From positions 3,842,001-3,906,000 of the forward strand of contig NZ_CP066167.1 of assembly GCF_016132545.1 (NCBI RefSeq): 64,000 nt of DNA, in the 5' to 3' direction. Under the pieces are notes generated by a model. That model had not been told where the DNA came from. It saw nothing but the letters and a program-made list of their open reading frames with translations, and did not search any database. Made by a program: the position numbers and the translations under genes. This document shows positions 40,296 through 49,032 of the stretch, piece after piece; the stretch's first letter is position 1, and each line of letters opens with the position of its first letter. The stretch is from Spongiibacter nanhainus (lineage in GTDB: Bacteria > Pseudomonadota > Gammaproteobacteria > Pseudomonadales > Spongiibacteraceae).

Positions 40296-43200
40296 ATGCT
40301 GGAATCCAGCGTCCGACGCGGCACTTTACTGGCGGTCATCGTGTTGATTATTTGTGTGCTGGGCATCGCTGCGGCGATGCGCATCCCGGTGCAGATGATC
40401 CCCGACCTCAGCGTGCGCACCATCTCAGTGGAAACCGGCTGGGCTGGGGCCACGCCCCAGGACGTGGAGAAGGAAATTCTTATCGAGCAGGAACGCTACC
40501 TCCGCACCCTGCCCAATCTGCAGCGTATGGAGTCCCGGGCCGAAACCGGCCGCGCCGAGGTCGAGCTGGAATTCCCCTTCGGCGTCGACATTAACGAAGC
40601 CCTCATTGAAGTTTCCAACGCCCTCAGCCAAGTCCCCAACTATCCGGAAAACGTCGATCAACCCCAGCTCGTTGCCAGCTCGTTTTCAGAAAACGCCTTT
40701 ATGTACTTTCATATCCTGCCAACCCCCGGCAACCCCCTGGGGCTAGATATGGATATGGTGGGGGACTTTATCGAAGACGAGGTGCGGCCCCGCATGGAAC
40801 GGGTGGCGGGGGTATCTCAGATTGATGTTCGCGGCGCGGTGGAGCGCCAGGTACAAATCCATATCGACCCGGCGCGGCTGGCCCAGCGCGGCCTGACTCT
40901 GACCGAGGTCAGAGACGCCATTCGCCAGCGCAACCGCGACGCCTCCGCCGGCGACCTGGACGACGGCAAGCAGCGCTACTTAGTGCGGGTAGTGGGACGC
41001 TTCCGTGAGCTGGACAGCCTCAATCAGATGATCGTTGCTCGACGCGGCGACAGCGACATACGCTTGGCCGATATCGCGCAAGTGGACATGAACCACTTTG
41101 AAGTGCGTGACCGGAGTTATATCGATGGCGAGCGCAGCATCACCCTGGCGGTGCGCCGGGAAACCGGCTCCAATGTCATCGACATCAAGCACGCCATGCT
41201 GGCCGCTGCGGAGGAGGTCCGCCGAGACCTGCTCAAACCTAACGGCATGCGTATGCTGCTCATTGGCGACGACGTACGCTACGTGCAGGACTCGGTGCGC
41301 AACGTTTTCAGCAATCTCGGGATAGGGGCAATATTGGCCACGGCGGTGATGTTTTTGTTTTTGCGTTCACCCCGCGCCACCCTGATCGGCCTAATGGGGG
41401 TGCCGGTATGCACCATCGCCGCCTTCCTCGGTCTGCTGCTGTTTGGCCGCACTATTAATGTAATTTCACTGGCCGGCATCGCCTTTGCCATCGGCATGAC
41501 TTTGGACAACACCATTGTGGTGCTAGAGAGCATTGAGCAGGCTCGACGTGCGGGCCGCGACCGCATTGAGGCCGCTATCGCAGGGGTTCGGGAGGTATGG
41601 CCGGCGGTGCTGGCCTCCAGCATGACCACAGTACTGGTGTTTGCTCCCATCCTATTTGTCGAGGAAGAAGCCGGGCAGATCTATTCCGATATCGCCATTG
41701 CCATCTCCAGCGCCATCCTCGCCTCCATGCTGTTTGCCGTATTGGTGGTGCCGGCGGCCTGCGCCCGACTCGGTCTGGGCAAAAGCAATGACAACACCAA
41801 CACCCTCAGCCGCCGCATTCTGGACGCCGTCACATGGCTGACCGCCGCCCCCAAACGCCGCGCTTTGTGTATTGCCGCCTCCCTACTGCTGACACTGGGC
41901 GCCGCCGCCGTACTGATGCCCCCCGCCGAGTACCTGCCCGAGGGCGAAGAGCCCAAGGCCTTTAGCTCGATGATTGCACCGCCCGGTAACAACCTCGGCG
42001 AGATGATGGTCATCGCCGACGAAATCCAGGGCATTCTGCAAGCGGCTGTAGACGCCGACCCCACCCAGTACGACCGCGGTGAAGTGCCGGTGCCGTCACT
42101 CAAGTACTACAACATGCGGGTGTCGGCCGGCGGGCTGCGAGTAATTAGCGAACCCACTCGCGACAGCGATATCCAAGCGATGATGGATAGCCTGACCGCT
42201 TTGTTTAAAAGCTATCCCGGCATGCGGGGCTTCTCGGGCCGCGGCTCTATCATCTCCAGCAGCCAGGGCGGCACCCGGGCAGTCAATCTAGACATCGCCG
42301 GCCCCGACCTGGACAGCCTGTACCGGACCGCCTCCTTTGCCTTCGACCGCGCCGGCACGCTGTTTGATAACCCGCAGCTCAACAGTGAACCCGCCTCACT
42401 GTCACTGGACCAGCCGCTGGTGGAAATCCGGCCCCGCTGGCAGCGCCTCGCCGAGGTGGGTTTTAACAATGACGATTTCGGCTTTACCGTTGCCGCATTG
42501 AGCGACGGGGCGTTTGTGGACGAGTTTTTTGTCGATGACAACAAAGTCGATATCTTTATGTACGGCCAACAGGGTCGCGACCAAACCCTGGACCAACTGG
42601 CGCAACAGACCGTGCATACCCCCAACGGAGCCCTGTTGCCTTTATCCGCCCTGGCCGACCTGCATCACACCACCGACAGCGACGCCCTGCGCCGAGTCAA
42701 TGGCCGACGCACCGTCACCTTATTGATCATTGCTCCCCGGGATGTAGCGCTGGAAACCGCCGTGGCCAAAGTGCGCAATGAGATGGTGCCGGCCATGCAG
42801 GCCGCTGGGGAAATCAGCCCCGGAGTCAGCCTGTCGATCTCCGGCGCCGCCGACCAACTCGACGCTACCCGGGCCTCGCTGAGCAGTAATTTCGTGGTGG
42901 CGCTGATTTTGATTTATCTGCTGTTGGTGGCGATCTTTTCCCACTGGGGCTTTCCCCTACTGATTCTAGCCACCGTGCCACTGGGTATCGCGGGCGGGGT
43001 AGTGGGTTTGGTGGCGATCAATGCCGGTGGCTCAGTGGCGGAGGCTATAGGACTGGGCAGCTTCTTCCAGCCCTTCGATATGATCACCATGCTGGGCTTT
43101 GTGATTTTGCTGGGAACGGTGGTTAACAACCCGATTCTGATCGTCGACTATGCTCGGCAATCCCTTAACGCTCACCGCCACCACGACAGCGGCGAAGACA

Positions 43201-43469
43201 AAACCGAGCAGCGCATTATCGAAGCTGTGCGCAGCGCTGTGGCGGCCCGCCTGCGCCCGATCTTGATGTCTACCGCCACCACGATTTTCGGGCTGGCGCC
43301 GCTGGTGTTTATCCCCGGTTCGGGGACCGAGCTCTATCGCGGCGTGGGTATCGTCGTTTTAACAGGGATTTTGGTGACCATGGTCATCACCCTCACCTTC
43401 CTGCCCTGCCTACTGATTACCGTGCTGGGCTGGCAACGGCCAGGAACAAGATCAATGGGCTCCGCTTAA
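40296..43469 (+). CDS. RND efflux transporter permease
   Basis: Proton-driven inner-membrane pump of 1057 residues. It has the twelve-helix RND plan: LAVIVLIICVLGIAAAMRIPVQ first, two large periplasmic loops, and TM4 with GMTLDNTIVVLESIE, which has the essential Asp followed by Asn in place of the AcrB Asp pair. The second half repeats the pattern to the end (LRPILMSTATTIFGLAPL). Substrate class cannot be read; it looks closer to HAE1-type than to heavy-metal pumps, whose extra motifs were not seen. A relic of a related C-terminus lies at 44990-45070. Confidence 0.93.
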   Translation: MLESSVRRGTLLAVIVLIICVLGIAAAMRIPVQMIPDLSVRTISVETGWAGATPQDVEKEILIEQERYLRTLPNLQRMESRAETGRAEVELEFPFGVDINEALIEVSNALSQVPNYPENVDQPQLVASSFSENAFMYFHILPTPGNPLGLDMDMVGDFIEDEVRPRMERVAGVSQIDVRGAVERQVQIHIDPARLAQRGLTLTEVRDAIRQRNRDASAGDLDDGKQRYLVRVVGRFRELDSLNQMIVARRGDSDIRLADIAQVDMNHFEVRDRSYIDGERSITLAVRRETGSNVIDIKHAMLAAAEEVRRDLLKPNGMRMLLIGDDVRYVQDSVRNVFSNLGIGAILATAVMFLFLRSPRATLIGLMGVPVCTIAAFLGLLLFGRTINVISLAGIAFAIGMTLDNTIVVLESIEQARRAGRDRIEAAIAGVREVWPAVLASSMTTVLVFAPILFVEEEAGQIYSDIAIAISSAILASMLFAVLVVPAACARLGLGKSNDNTNTLSRRILDAVTWLTAAPKRRALCIAASLLLTLGAAAVLMPPAEYLPEGEEPKAFSSMIAPPGNNLGEMMVIADEIQGILQAAVDADPTQYDRGEVPVPSLKYYNMRVSAGGLRVISEPTRDSDIQAMMDSLTALFKSYPGMRGFSGRGSIISSSQGGTRAVNLDIAGPDLDSLYRTASFAFDRAGTLFDNPQLNSEPASLSLDQPLVEIRPRWQRLAEVGFNNDDFGFTVAALSDGAFVDEFFVDDNKVDIFMYGQQGRDQTLDQLAQQTVHTPNGALLPLSALADLHHTTDSDALRRVNGRRTVTLLIIAPRDVALETAVAKVRNEMVPAMQAAGEISPGVSLSISGAADQLDATRASLSSNFVVALILIYLLLVAIFSHWGFPLLILATVPLGIAGGVVGLVAINAGGSVAEAIGLGSFFQPFDMITMLGFVILLGTVVNNPILIVDYARQSLNAHRHHDSGEDKTEQRIIEAVRSAVAARLRPILMSTATTIFGLAPLVFIPGSGTELYRGVGIVVLTGILVTMVITLTFLPCLLITVLGWQRPGTRSMGSA

Positions 43470-43511
43470 TATGGGAGCTTAGTCCGGGTCTTGCTGTAAG
43501 AGGTATAGCGG

Positions 43512-43925
43512 TCAGTTAAATGGGTAACTGGCGAGAATCCCCAGTGGGTGATGGCTGCGGGCTATTGAGAACATAAACATATACACAGCGATCGCCATCA
43601 CAAAAAATAAACGACGCTGAGTGAGTGTGCGGCCTATCCGCAGGGCAGTCATACCCAGGCCGATATACAGCACTAGTAGGCTGAGCTTGGCGCTCAACCA
43701 GGGGTCGTTCACCGGGTACTGCTGTGTCAGGTGCATTAGCAACAACCCTGCTGACAGCAGCAGAGTGTCGTTAATGTAGGAGGACCATTTGAGCAGGGGC
43801 AGAACGCCGGAGTTCGACTGCCCCTGTCTTACCAGGATCACCAGACCCCGAAGCGCAAAAATGCTCCCGGAAAGTATGACGGTAGCGATATGAAACAGTT
43901 TTATCTGGGGATAAAACTCAATCAC
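43512..43925 (-). CDS. SirB2-family membrane protein
   Basis: 137 residues and four membrane segments (about 8-28, 45-65, 78-96, 104-120). The N-terminal YPQIKLFHIATVILSGSIFALRG and the WSSYINDTLLLSAGLLLM stretch match the SirB/SirB2 family. Original links to invasion gene regulation come from Salmonella; a direct biochemical role is not known. It converges on the RND permease gene and is separated from the truncated haemoglobin by 90 bases. Confidence 0.85.
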   Translation of the reverse strand: MIEFYPQIKLFHIATVILSGSIFALRGLVILVRQGQSNSGVLPLLKWSSYINDTLLLSAGLLLMHLTQQYPVNDPWLSAKLSLLVLYIGLGMTALRIGRTLTQRRLFFVMAIAVYMFMFSIARSHHPLGILASYPFN

Positions 43926-44015
43926 TGAGACACCGACCCCTTTATTTCAACAGCCGCTGGGTGAGTACCCGCCTCGATAACGCCAAATATCGCTGGGATA
44001 TCGAGGCTGAGTGAT

Positions 44016-44372
44016 TCACCGGTTTAACACATCGTCTTTCACGCTGTTAGCAATATCGGCGACTTCGGCAATATCGCTATCGGCAACACCAAGCTCAGAC
44101 AATGTGCCAGCCAGGTTCTCAACCACGGCGTTAAAGTGGCCTTCATCCAGGCTCAGGTGAGCATGGGCGGCACGCATATCCGAACCGTCGTAGTCATTTG
44201 GCCCACCAAACACCATTGTCAGAAACTTTTTTTGCTTATTGGCCTGAGCAGCCATATCAAGGCCGGCGAAAAAGCCTGAAATGCGGTCATCTGCCAGCAC
44301 TTTGTCGTAGAAAACGTCTACGGCTTTATCTACGGCTGCCTCACCACCAATTCGCTCATACAAAGTTGCCAT
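44016..44372 (-). CDS. group 1 truncated haemoglobin (trHbN-like)
   Basis: 118-residue haem protein. The ATG at 44372 is chosen because GAGGG lies just upstream and it matches the usual MATLYERIGG start; an upstream in-frame start at 44438 would run through the operators. Tyr22 (B10) in VFYDK, FLTMVFGG, and the proximal His70 (F8) in MRAAHAHL are present. The C-terminal half, through DEGHFNAVVENLAGTLSELGV to DDVLNR, closely follows cyanobacterial GlbN. Group 1 globins of this type can oxidise NO to nitrate. Two NsrR boxes sit upstream and nsrR is divergent, so the gene is probably NO-induced. Confidence 0.93.
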   Translation of the reverse strand: MATLYERIGGEAAVDKAVDVFYDKVLADDRISGFFAGLDMAAQANKQKKFLTMVFGGPNDYDGSDMRAAHAHLSLDEGHFNAVVENLAGTLSELGVADSDIAEVADIANSVKDDVLNR

Positions 44373-44392
44373 TTTACCCTCTCCCGTGTCGA

Positions 44393-44415
44393 AAAATGCA
44401 TTTGATATGCATGTT
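44393..44415. promoter_or_regulatory. NsrR box A
   Basis: An 11-1-11 palindrome, AAAATGCATTT G ATATGCATGTT, matching 19 of 22 arm positions of the known NsrR consensus (AAGATGCATTT N AAATGCATCTT). It ends 20 bases before the haemoglobin ATG, in a position to block its transcription. Confidence 0.85.
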
Positions 44416-44418
44416 ATG

Positions 44419-44441
44419 AAGGTGTATTCTAAATGCATCTA
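44419..44441. promoter_or_regulatory. NsrR box B
   Basis: AAGGTGTATTC T AAATGCATCTA, 18 of 22 arm positions of the same consensus. It follows box A after 3 bases and lies about 37 bases before the nsrR ATG, so it may mediate autorepression. Confidence 0.75.
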
Positions 44442-44478
44442 TTGCCGCCGCGCAATCCTAGGGAAAGTACTTACACAG

Positions 44479-44886
44479 ATGCAGCTGACCAAACAGACCG
44501 ACTTTGCCTTCAGGGTGCTGCTATACCTTGGTCAGATGCCGGAAGAGACTCTGTGCAACCTGCGGGAAATTTGCGATTACTACGATATTTCCCACAACCA
44601 TGTCGCCAAAGTTGCTGTAAAAATGGCAAAGCTAGGCTACATTCGCTCCGTCCGAGGGCACGGTGGAGGTATAGCGCTTCTAGCCAAACCCCAAGATATC
44701 AATGTTGCGCAAGTGATTCGGGATTTTGAGCCAAGTCTTCAGCCGGTCAATTGCAATGCTCCGGCCTGCAGGTTACTGCCAAGCTGCAAACTGAAGTCAG
44801 TGCTTTTCACTGCCATGAACGACTTTTTGAGTTCCGCCTCTCAATACACCTTGGCAGATCTCCTGCCAACTCAAGCAGCACCCTAG
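44479..44886 (+). CDS. nsrR: nitric-oxide-sensing repressor NsrR (Rrf2 family)
   Basis: 135 residues from the ATG at 44479 (MQLTKQTDF aligns with the E. coli start). The winged helix carries the ISHNHVAKVAVKMAKLGYIRSVRGHGGGI pattern. The Fe-S cysteines CNAPACRLLPSC have the C-x4-C-x5-C spacing of NsrR, and the C-terminal NDFLSSASQYTLADL also follows it. NsrR loses DNA binding when NO attacks its cluster. It is divergent from the truncated haemoglobin, with two matching operators between them, which supports the name. Confidence 0.93.
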   Translation: MQLTKQTDFAFRVLLYLGQMPEETLCNLREICDYYDISHNHVAKVAVKMAKLGYIRSVRGHGGGIALLAKPQDINVAQVIRDFEPSLQPVNCNAPACRLLPSCKLKSVLFTAMNDFLSSASQYTLADLLPTQAAP

Positions 44887-44960
44887 GGCCTGTTCACATT
44901 GTTCTGACTGGCGTCGCCGGCTTACGCCCGGCTCGAAGCCGAGCCAAGGGCGTGGCCCTG

Positions 44961-45070
44961 GTGGGTACTGTTTAGCGGGTACTGTTTAGTGGGTACTGAC
45001 CGAAACTCTGGTAACCATGATGATCACCCTGACCCTACTGTCTTTGCTGCTAGATGTTGTGCGGCAATGA
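44961..45070 (+). pseudogene. relic of an RND permease C-terminus preceded by a short tandem repeat
   Basis: GTGGGTACTGTTTA is repeated about 2.7 times in tandem at 44961-44999. From 44990 an open frame to the TGA at 45070 encodes 26 residues that align with the last membrane helix of the nearby RND permease (VLTGILVTMVITLTFLPC at about 1024-1041); 15 of 23 aligned positions agree (VLTETLVTMMITLTLLSLLL). It has no start codon or ribosome binding site and nothing else of the gene remains. Confidence 0.65.
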
Positions 45071-45298
45071 CTACCCTACCTAACGCGTTTACAGGCTTTT
45101 ACAACTTTTCGCGGCCCAATTTGGGAAGATAAGTACTTAATCGGATATCACTCGAGTGCCGTACAGGCTTGTAATAGCGGCATCCGCCGATGGATGCCAG
45201 CACTATTACCAGCCTTTTTGCTTCAAACAAAATAGGCGTTTGGGACAATATCCGTCCACTGGCGATTGGAACGCCACTGAAATGTAAAGGAGCTGAAA

Positions 45299-45385
45299 AT
45301 GTTTAGAGAAACACTTAACAACCATTTGGCGCTGTTAATTGGCTTTATGTTAATCTTGGCCATGTACATCCCCGAAATCGGCTAA
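45299..45385 (+). CDS. 28-residue predicted single-pass membrane protein
   Basis: A small frame with a near-perfect Shine-Dalgarno (AAAGGAG, 6 bases before the ATG). The peptide has a short polar N-terminus (MFRETLNNH), one hydrophobic helix (about 10-23, LALLIGFMLILAMY) and ends IPEIG. The end resembles the C-terminal helix of TRAP-type large permeases (a hydrophobic run then a Pro-Glu/Gln-Ile turn), so a relic is an alternative. The perfect translation start argues for a real small protein. The remaining bases of 44887-45569 show no other gene. Confidence 0.5.
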   Translation: MFRETLNNHLALLIGFMLILAMYIPEIG

Positions 45386-45569
45386 TCCCACCCTCTTCCC
45401 GCACCTCCCAATAATAACAACGACTGGTCGGCAACGGGCGCCAAGCGCGCAGCCCGGATAGTCGCGTGGGCGCCAATCACCAATCCGTGGCACACGGCCA
45501 GGTGTTGATCCATCCCCACTGGCGCGGTCGTATCAGAGTTATCGTTAATTTGCCTGGACGCCCGCCGCA

Positions 45570-47009
45570 ATGAAGCAGGTTTTGGAAGAAACTATCACCG
45601 TAAATCGTCCCATCGAGGACTGCTACCGCTACCTCGAGGACTTTTCCACGATTGAACAGTGGGACCCCGGTGTTCACCGATCTCAAAAAGTGACACCTGG
45701 CCCGGTCCGCGATGGTACCGAATACCAGGTCGACATCCGCGCCGCAGGCCGCATATTGCCAATGGCCTACCGGCAACTCAGTGCCACCCCCAATCAGAAA
45801 ATTCAACTGCAAGGCGAAGGCCGTGGTTTTTCGGCGCTGGATACCCTGACCTTTACCGCTGTTAGCGACTCCACCACAGAGATTCTCTATCGTGCGGAAC
45901 TCCACCTCGATTGGCTGCCCAGCGAGGCGAGCCTATTGGCCCGGCCTTTCCTGAACCGGCTGGGCAAAAAGGCGATCAGTGGACTGCGCCGAGCCCTAGA
46001 GCCCAAGCCGGCCAGGCAGCGCCCACACTGGCGGGATCGGCTCGCCGATCAGCTGATACTGCCAGCTCTGCCCGACTTTGGCGCCAGAGGTTATCGAAAG
46101 CTCAGCAACAAGGCCCTCAGCCACCGCATGGACGGGCGCAAAGTGCTGCTAACCGGGCCGACCAGCGGCCTCGGCTTGGCGGCCAGCAAGGAACTGGCGC
46201 GGCTGGGTGCCGACTTGATTTTGATGGGGCGGGATCAGGACCGTCTCGACCAATGCCGTCAGGACATCGCCGATTTTGCCGGCATCAATCCAGCGGGCAT
46301 CGATGTCATCCACAGTGACCTCAGTTCGCTGGCCGACACTGCGGCGGCGGCAGACCACATTATCGAGCACTACCCCCGCATCGACGTATTGATCAACAAT
46401 GCCGGGGCGCTTTTTGACCGCAGAGAAGAGACCAGCGAAGGTCACGAACGGGCACTGGCAGTCAATTTGCTCACCCCGGTATTGCTGTGCACCAAACTCG
46501 AACCGCTCTTGCATCGCCACAGCCGGGTCATAAACGTCGTCTCAGGCGGGCTCTACCTGCAGGGCATCGACGTTGATGACATGGAGTTTCAGCGCGGGCA
46601 CTACAATGGCAGCCGAGCTTATGCCAGAGCCAAGCGGGCTCTGCTGGTAGCCAGCCGGCAGTTGGCCGCCGGCAGCGACGCCAGCTATTTCTGCATGCAC
46701 CCCGGCTGGGCCGATACCCCCGGGGTCAGCCGCTCTCTGCCGATCTTTGCCAAATTAATGCGGCCCTTCTTGCGAGACAGCCGAATGGGGGCCGATACCG
46801 CCGTGTGGCTGGCCTCCACCCCCAATCTCCACTACCCGCCCGGTGACTACCTGTGGTTTGACCGTCGCCCCCATCCCCATACGGTGATCCCCGCCACGGC
46901 CGTCAGCAAACACGACGCTGCCGTTTTGCAACGATGGCTCGACAGCACTCTGCGACCTCACTTGCACAGCGGCTTGCATGCGGTGGGCAGTCAGGCCAAA
47001 GTGGCGTGA
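45570..47009 (+). CDS. SRPBCC (polyketide-cyclase-like) and SDR fusion protein
   Basis: 479 residues in two domains. Residues 1-145 are a START/SRPBCC fold (TITVNRPIEDCYRYLEDF, EQWDPGV) that normally binds hydrophobic ligands. Residues 165-470 are a short-chain dehydrogenase with TGPTSGLG (195-202), NNAG (about 277) and YxxxK in SRAYARAKRA. The SDR half resembles the DHRS12/retinol-dehydrogenase-like branch. The arrangement suggests ligand delivery to an NAD(P)-dependent active site on a lipid or isoprenoid, which is inference. It lies 43 bases before a TIGR01777 epimerase and is probably cotranscribed. Confidence 0.88.
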   Translation: MKQVLEETITVNRPIEDCYRYLEDFSTIEQWDPGVHRSQKVTPGPVRDGTEYQVDIRAAGRILPMAYRQLSATPNQKIQLQGEGRGFSALDTLTFTAVSDSTTEILYRAELHLDWLPSEASLLARPFLNRLGKKAISGLRRALEPKPARQRPHWRDRLADQLILPALPDFGARGYRKLSNKALSHRMDGRKVLLTGPTSGLGLAASKELARLGADLILMGRDQDRLDQCRQDIADFAGINPAGIDVIHSDLSSLADTAAAADHIIEHYPRIDVLINNAGALFDRREETSEGHERALAVNLLTPVLLCTKLEPLLHRHSRVINVVSGGLYLQGIDVDDMEFQRGHYNGSRAYARAKRALLVASRQLAAGSDASYFCMHPGWADTPGVSRSLPIFAKLMRPFLRDSRMGADTAVWLASTPNLHYPPGDYLWFDRRPHPHTVIPATAVSKHDAAVLQRWLDSTLRPHLHSGLHAVGSQAKVA

Positions 47010-47052
47010 CAAGCGAGTTCATCAGCCCCTCAAACAGCAACCAGGTAACGCT

Positions 47053-48006
47053 ATGACCGCCATTGCCAACTGCACACAGCGCATTGCCATTACCGGCGCC
47101 AGCGGCTTTATCGGCCAGGCCCTGTGTAAGGCCCTGCTGGAGCGGGGAGACGGTGTATACGCCCTGGGGAGGAGCCCGACTGGCACGGCACAGGCACTGC
47201 TGGGCTCACTGGGCCGCGCTCTGCCCGAGCACTGCGTGGTGGCCGACTACCAGCAACTTCCCGCCCTCGATCCCACCGCGGTGATTAACCTGGCTGGCGA
47301 AAATATTGCGGCGGGACGCTGGACCGCCCGCCGCAAGCGGGACCTGCTAGCCAGCCGGCTGGACACCAGCAAGCGGATCAGCGAGGCCATCGCTCAGCAT
47401 TGGTCCGCTGTGGATACCGTGATCAGTGCCTCTGCCATCGGCTACTACGGCGACGCTGGCGAAACCGCCCTGGCAGAAAACGCGCCGCAGGGGCGCGACT
47501 TTGCCGCCGACCTCTGTCAACGCTGGGAGGCCGCGATACCCGAGTTTGAGGGCCGCCGGCGACTCATCACGCGCTTTGGCGTGGTGCTGGGCGATGGCGG
47601 CGCTCTGGCAAAAATGCGCCTGCCCTTCTCACTGGGGCTGGGCAGCCAGTTTGGCAATGGCCAACACTGGCAGGCCTACATACACCGCGACGACGCCGTG
47701 GCGGCACTGCTGTTTTTATTGGACTGCGAAGCACTGTCAGGCACCTTCAACCTGGTCTGCCCCGAGCCGATTCGCAATCGGGACTTTACCCGGGCGCTGG
47801 CCCGCAGCTTGAATCGCCCCGCGTTTTTCCGCCTGCCCAGAGCAGCGGCCAAGCTCGTGTTCGGCGAAATGGCCGAGGTGCTGTACGCCTCGCAGCGCGT
47901 GCTACCCAAAGCCCTTTTGGAGAGTGGCTTTCGCTTCCATTACCCCACCGTACCGCAGGCGCTTCAGGCGGCGCTGAATAATGCTAGCAGGGCAAACTCG
48001 GCATAA
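47053..48006 (+). CDS. TIGR01777/YfcH-family epimerase-like protein
   Basis: 317 residues from the ATG at 47053 (AGGTAA upstream; a start at 46978 overlaps the previous gene). It is an extended SDR with GASGFIG (about 17-23), INLAGENIAAGRW, SASAIGYYG (with the catalytic Tyr), RFGVVLG and YIHRDDAVAALLFLL. The C-terminal DUF1731 domain includes RVLPKALLESGFRFHYP. No reaction is proven for the family. It pairs with the SRPBCC-SDR gene. Confidence 0.92.
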   Translation: MTAIANCTQRIAITGASGFIGQALCKALLERGDGVYALGRSPTGTAQALLGSLGRALPEHCVVADYQQLPALDPTAVINLAGENIAAGRWTARRKRDLLASRLDTSKRISEAIAQHWSAVDTVISASAIGYYGDAGETALAENAPQGRDFAADLCQRWEAAIPEFEGRRRLITRFGVVLGDGGALAKMRLPFSLGLGSQFGNGQHWQAYIHRDDAVAALLFLLDCEALSGTFNLVCPEPIRNRDFTRALARSLNRPAFFRLPRAAAKLVFGEMAEVLYASQRVLPKALLESGFRFHYPTVPQALQAALNNASRANSA

Positions 48007-48030
48007 ACCAAGATCACAAAACAAGCACGC

Positions 48031-48063
48031 AAAAAAAAGCCCCGATGGTGACATCAGGGCTTT
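48031..48063 (-). terminator. terminator of the FKBP gene
   Basis: Leftward: AGCCCTGATG, loop, CATCGGGGCT, with one mismatch in the stem, then eight Ts (48038-48031). It lies 21 bases past the FKBP stop. Read rightward it has a weaker TTT and may also serve the epimerase gene. Confidence 0.85.
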
Positions 48064-48083
48064 GCGCAAGACGGGAATCGGAA

Positions 48084-48821
48084 TTAGCTGGCGGAGTCTT
48101 CCGCGTCGCTGTCATCGTCGTCCTGATCAACCACGTCAATCAACTCGACTTCGAAGACCAGTGCCGCGTTAGGGCCAATCATCTGCCCAGCACCACCGGC
48201 ACCGTAGGCCAAGTCTGAGGGAATAAACAGCTTCCACTTGGCGCCTTCCGACATCAGCTGCAGCGCCTCAGTCCAACCGGGAATCACACCGCTGACCGGG
48301 AAGGATACAGTCTCACCACGTTTGTAAGAGCTGTCGAACTCGGTGCCGTCCAGCAAGGTGCCTTTGTAGTGAACTTCCACGGTGTCGTCAGCGCCGGGCT
48401 TGTCACCGTCGCCGGCTTCCACAACGATGTACTGCAAGCCACTTTCGGTGGTTTGTACGCCTTCTTTCTCAGCATTTTCGGCGAAAAAGGCCTTGGCCTC
48501 TTCCAAATTCTTCTGTCCTTCAGCCTCGGCTTCTTCCTGTCGCGCCGCCAGCTGTTTCTGCTGGTAGGACTGCAGAGTAGCCATGATGTCCTCTTCAGAC
48601 ATCTTCAGCTCGTTACCTTCCAGCGCATCCCGCACGCCGGCACTGAAGGCGTCGACATCCAGGGGCAGATCGTCACCAAAGCGAGAACCGATATTGGCAC
48701 CGATACCATAGCTGACTTTGGCAATTTCACTGTCCAACTTGGGCTCGGCGGGGGATTTGTCACCACCACAGGCCACCAGCAGGCCGCTGAGTAACACCGT
48801 ACTCAATAACGATTTTTTCAT
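48084..48821 (-). CDS. FKBP-type peptidyl-prolyl isomerase, predicted lipoprotein (FkpA/Mip-like)
   Basis: 245 residues with a lipobox ending LLVAC (Cys18) in the signal sequence. An N-terminal dimerisation helix region (about 30-115) is rich in Gln/Glu. The FKBP domain (about 125-230) has GDKPGADDTVEVHYKGTLLDG, FDSSYKRGE, VIPGWTEALQLM and GPNAALVFEVELIDV. A strongly acidic tail (DQDDDDSDAEDS) ends it. The gene order FKBP then AlgP-like protein is shared with Pseudomonas. It folds periplasmic proteins. Confidence 0.93.
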   Translation of the reverse strand: MKKSLLSTVLLSGLLVACGGDKSPAEPKLDSEIAKVSYGIGANIGSRFGDDLPLDVDAFSAGVRDALEGNELKMSEEDIMATLQSYQQKQLAARQEEAEAEGQKNLEEAKAFFAENAEKEGVQTTESGLQYIVVEAGDGDKPGADDTVEVHYKGTLLDGTEFDSSYKRGETVSFPVSGVIPGWTEALQLMSEGAKWKLFIPSDLAYGAGGAGQMIGPNAALVFEVELIDVVDQDDDDSDAEDSAS

Positions 48822-49032
48822 GTAACTACCTTGTTTTATGGGAAAATTTACTTATGCCGCCGAGGCGGTTGTGAAAACTCAGACCATAGTCTGCCACAAG
48901 CGTTCCGCCAGCCCCACCCCAACATCACGTAATCAATAGATAATAAGTGGCAAATTTGTATAATGCGGAGACATACTGCTGAAAGAATAGGCAGGGAAAG
49001 CCATCAGACTCCGAATACTAGGCTTGAGCTCT

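Noticed and set aside
44961-44999. GTGGGTACTGTTTA tandem as a CRISPR-like array
   Set aside because: Copies are directly adjacent without spacers and there are fewer than three; no cas gene is present.
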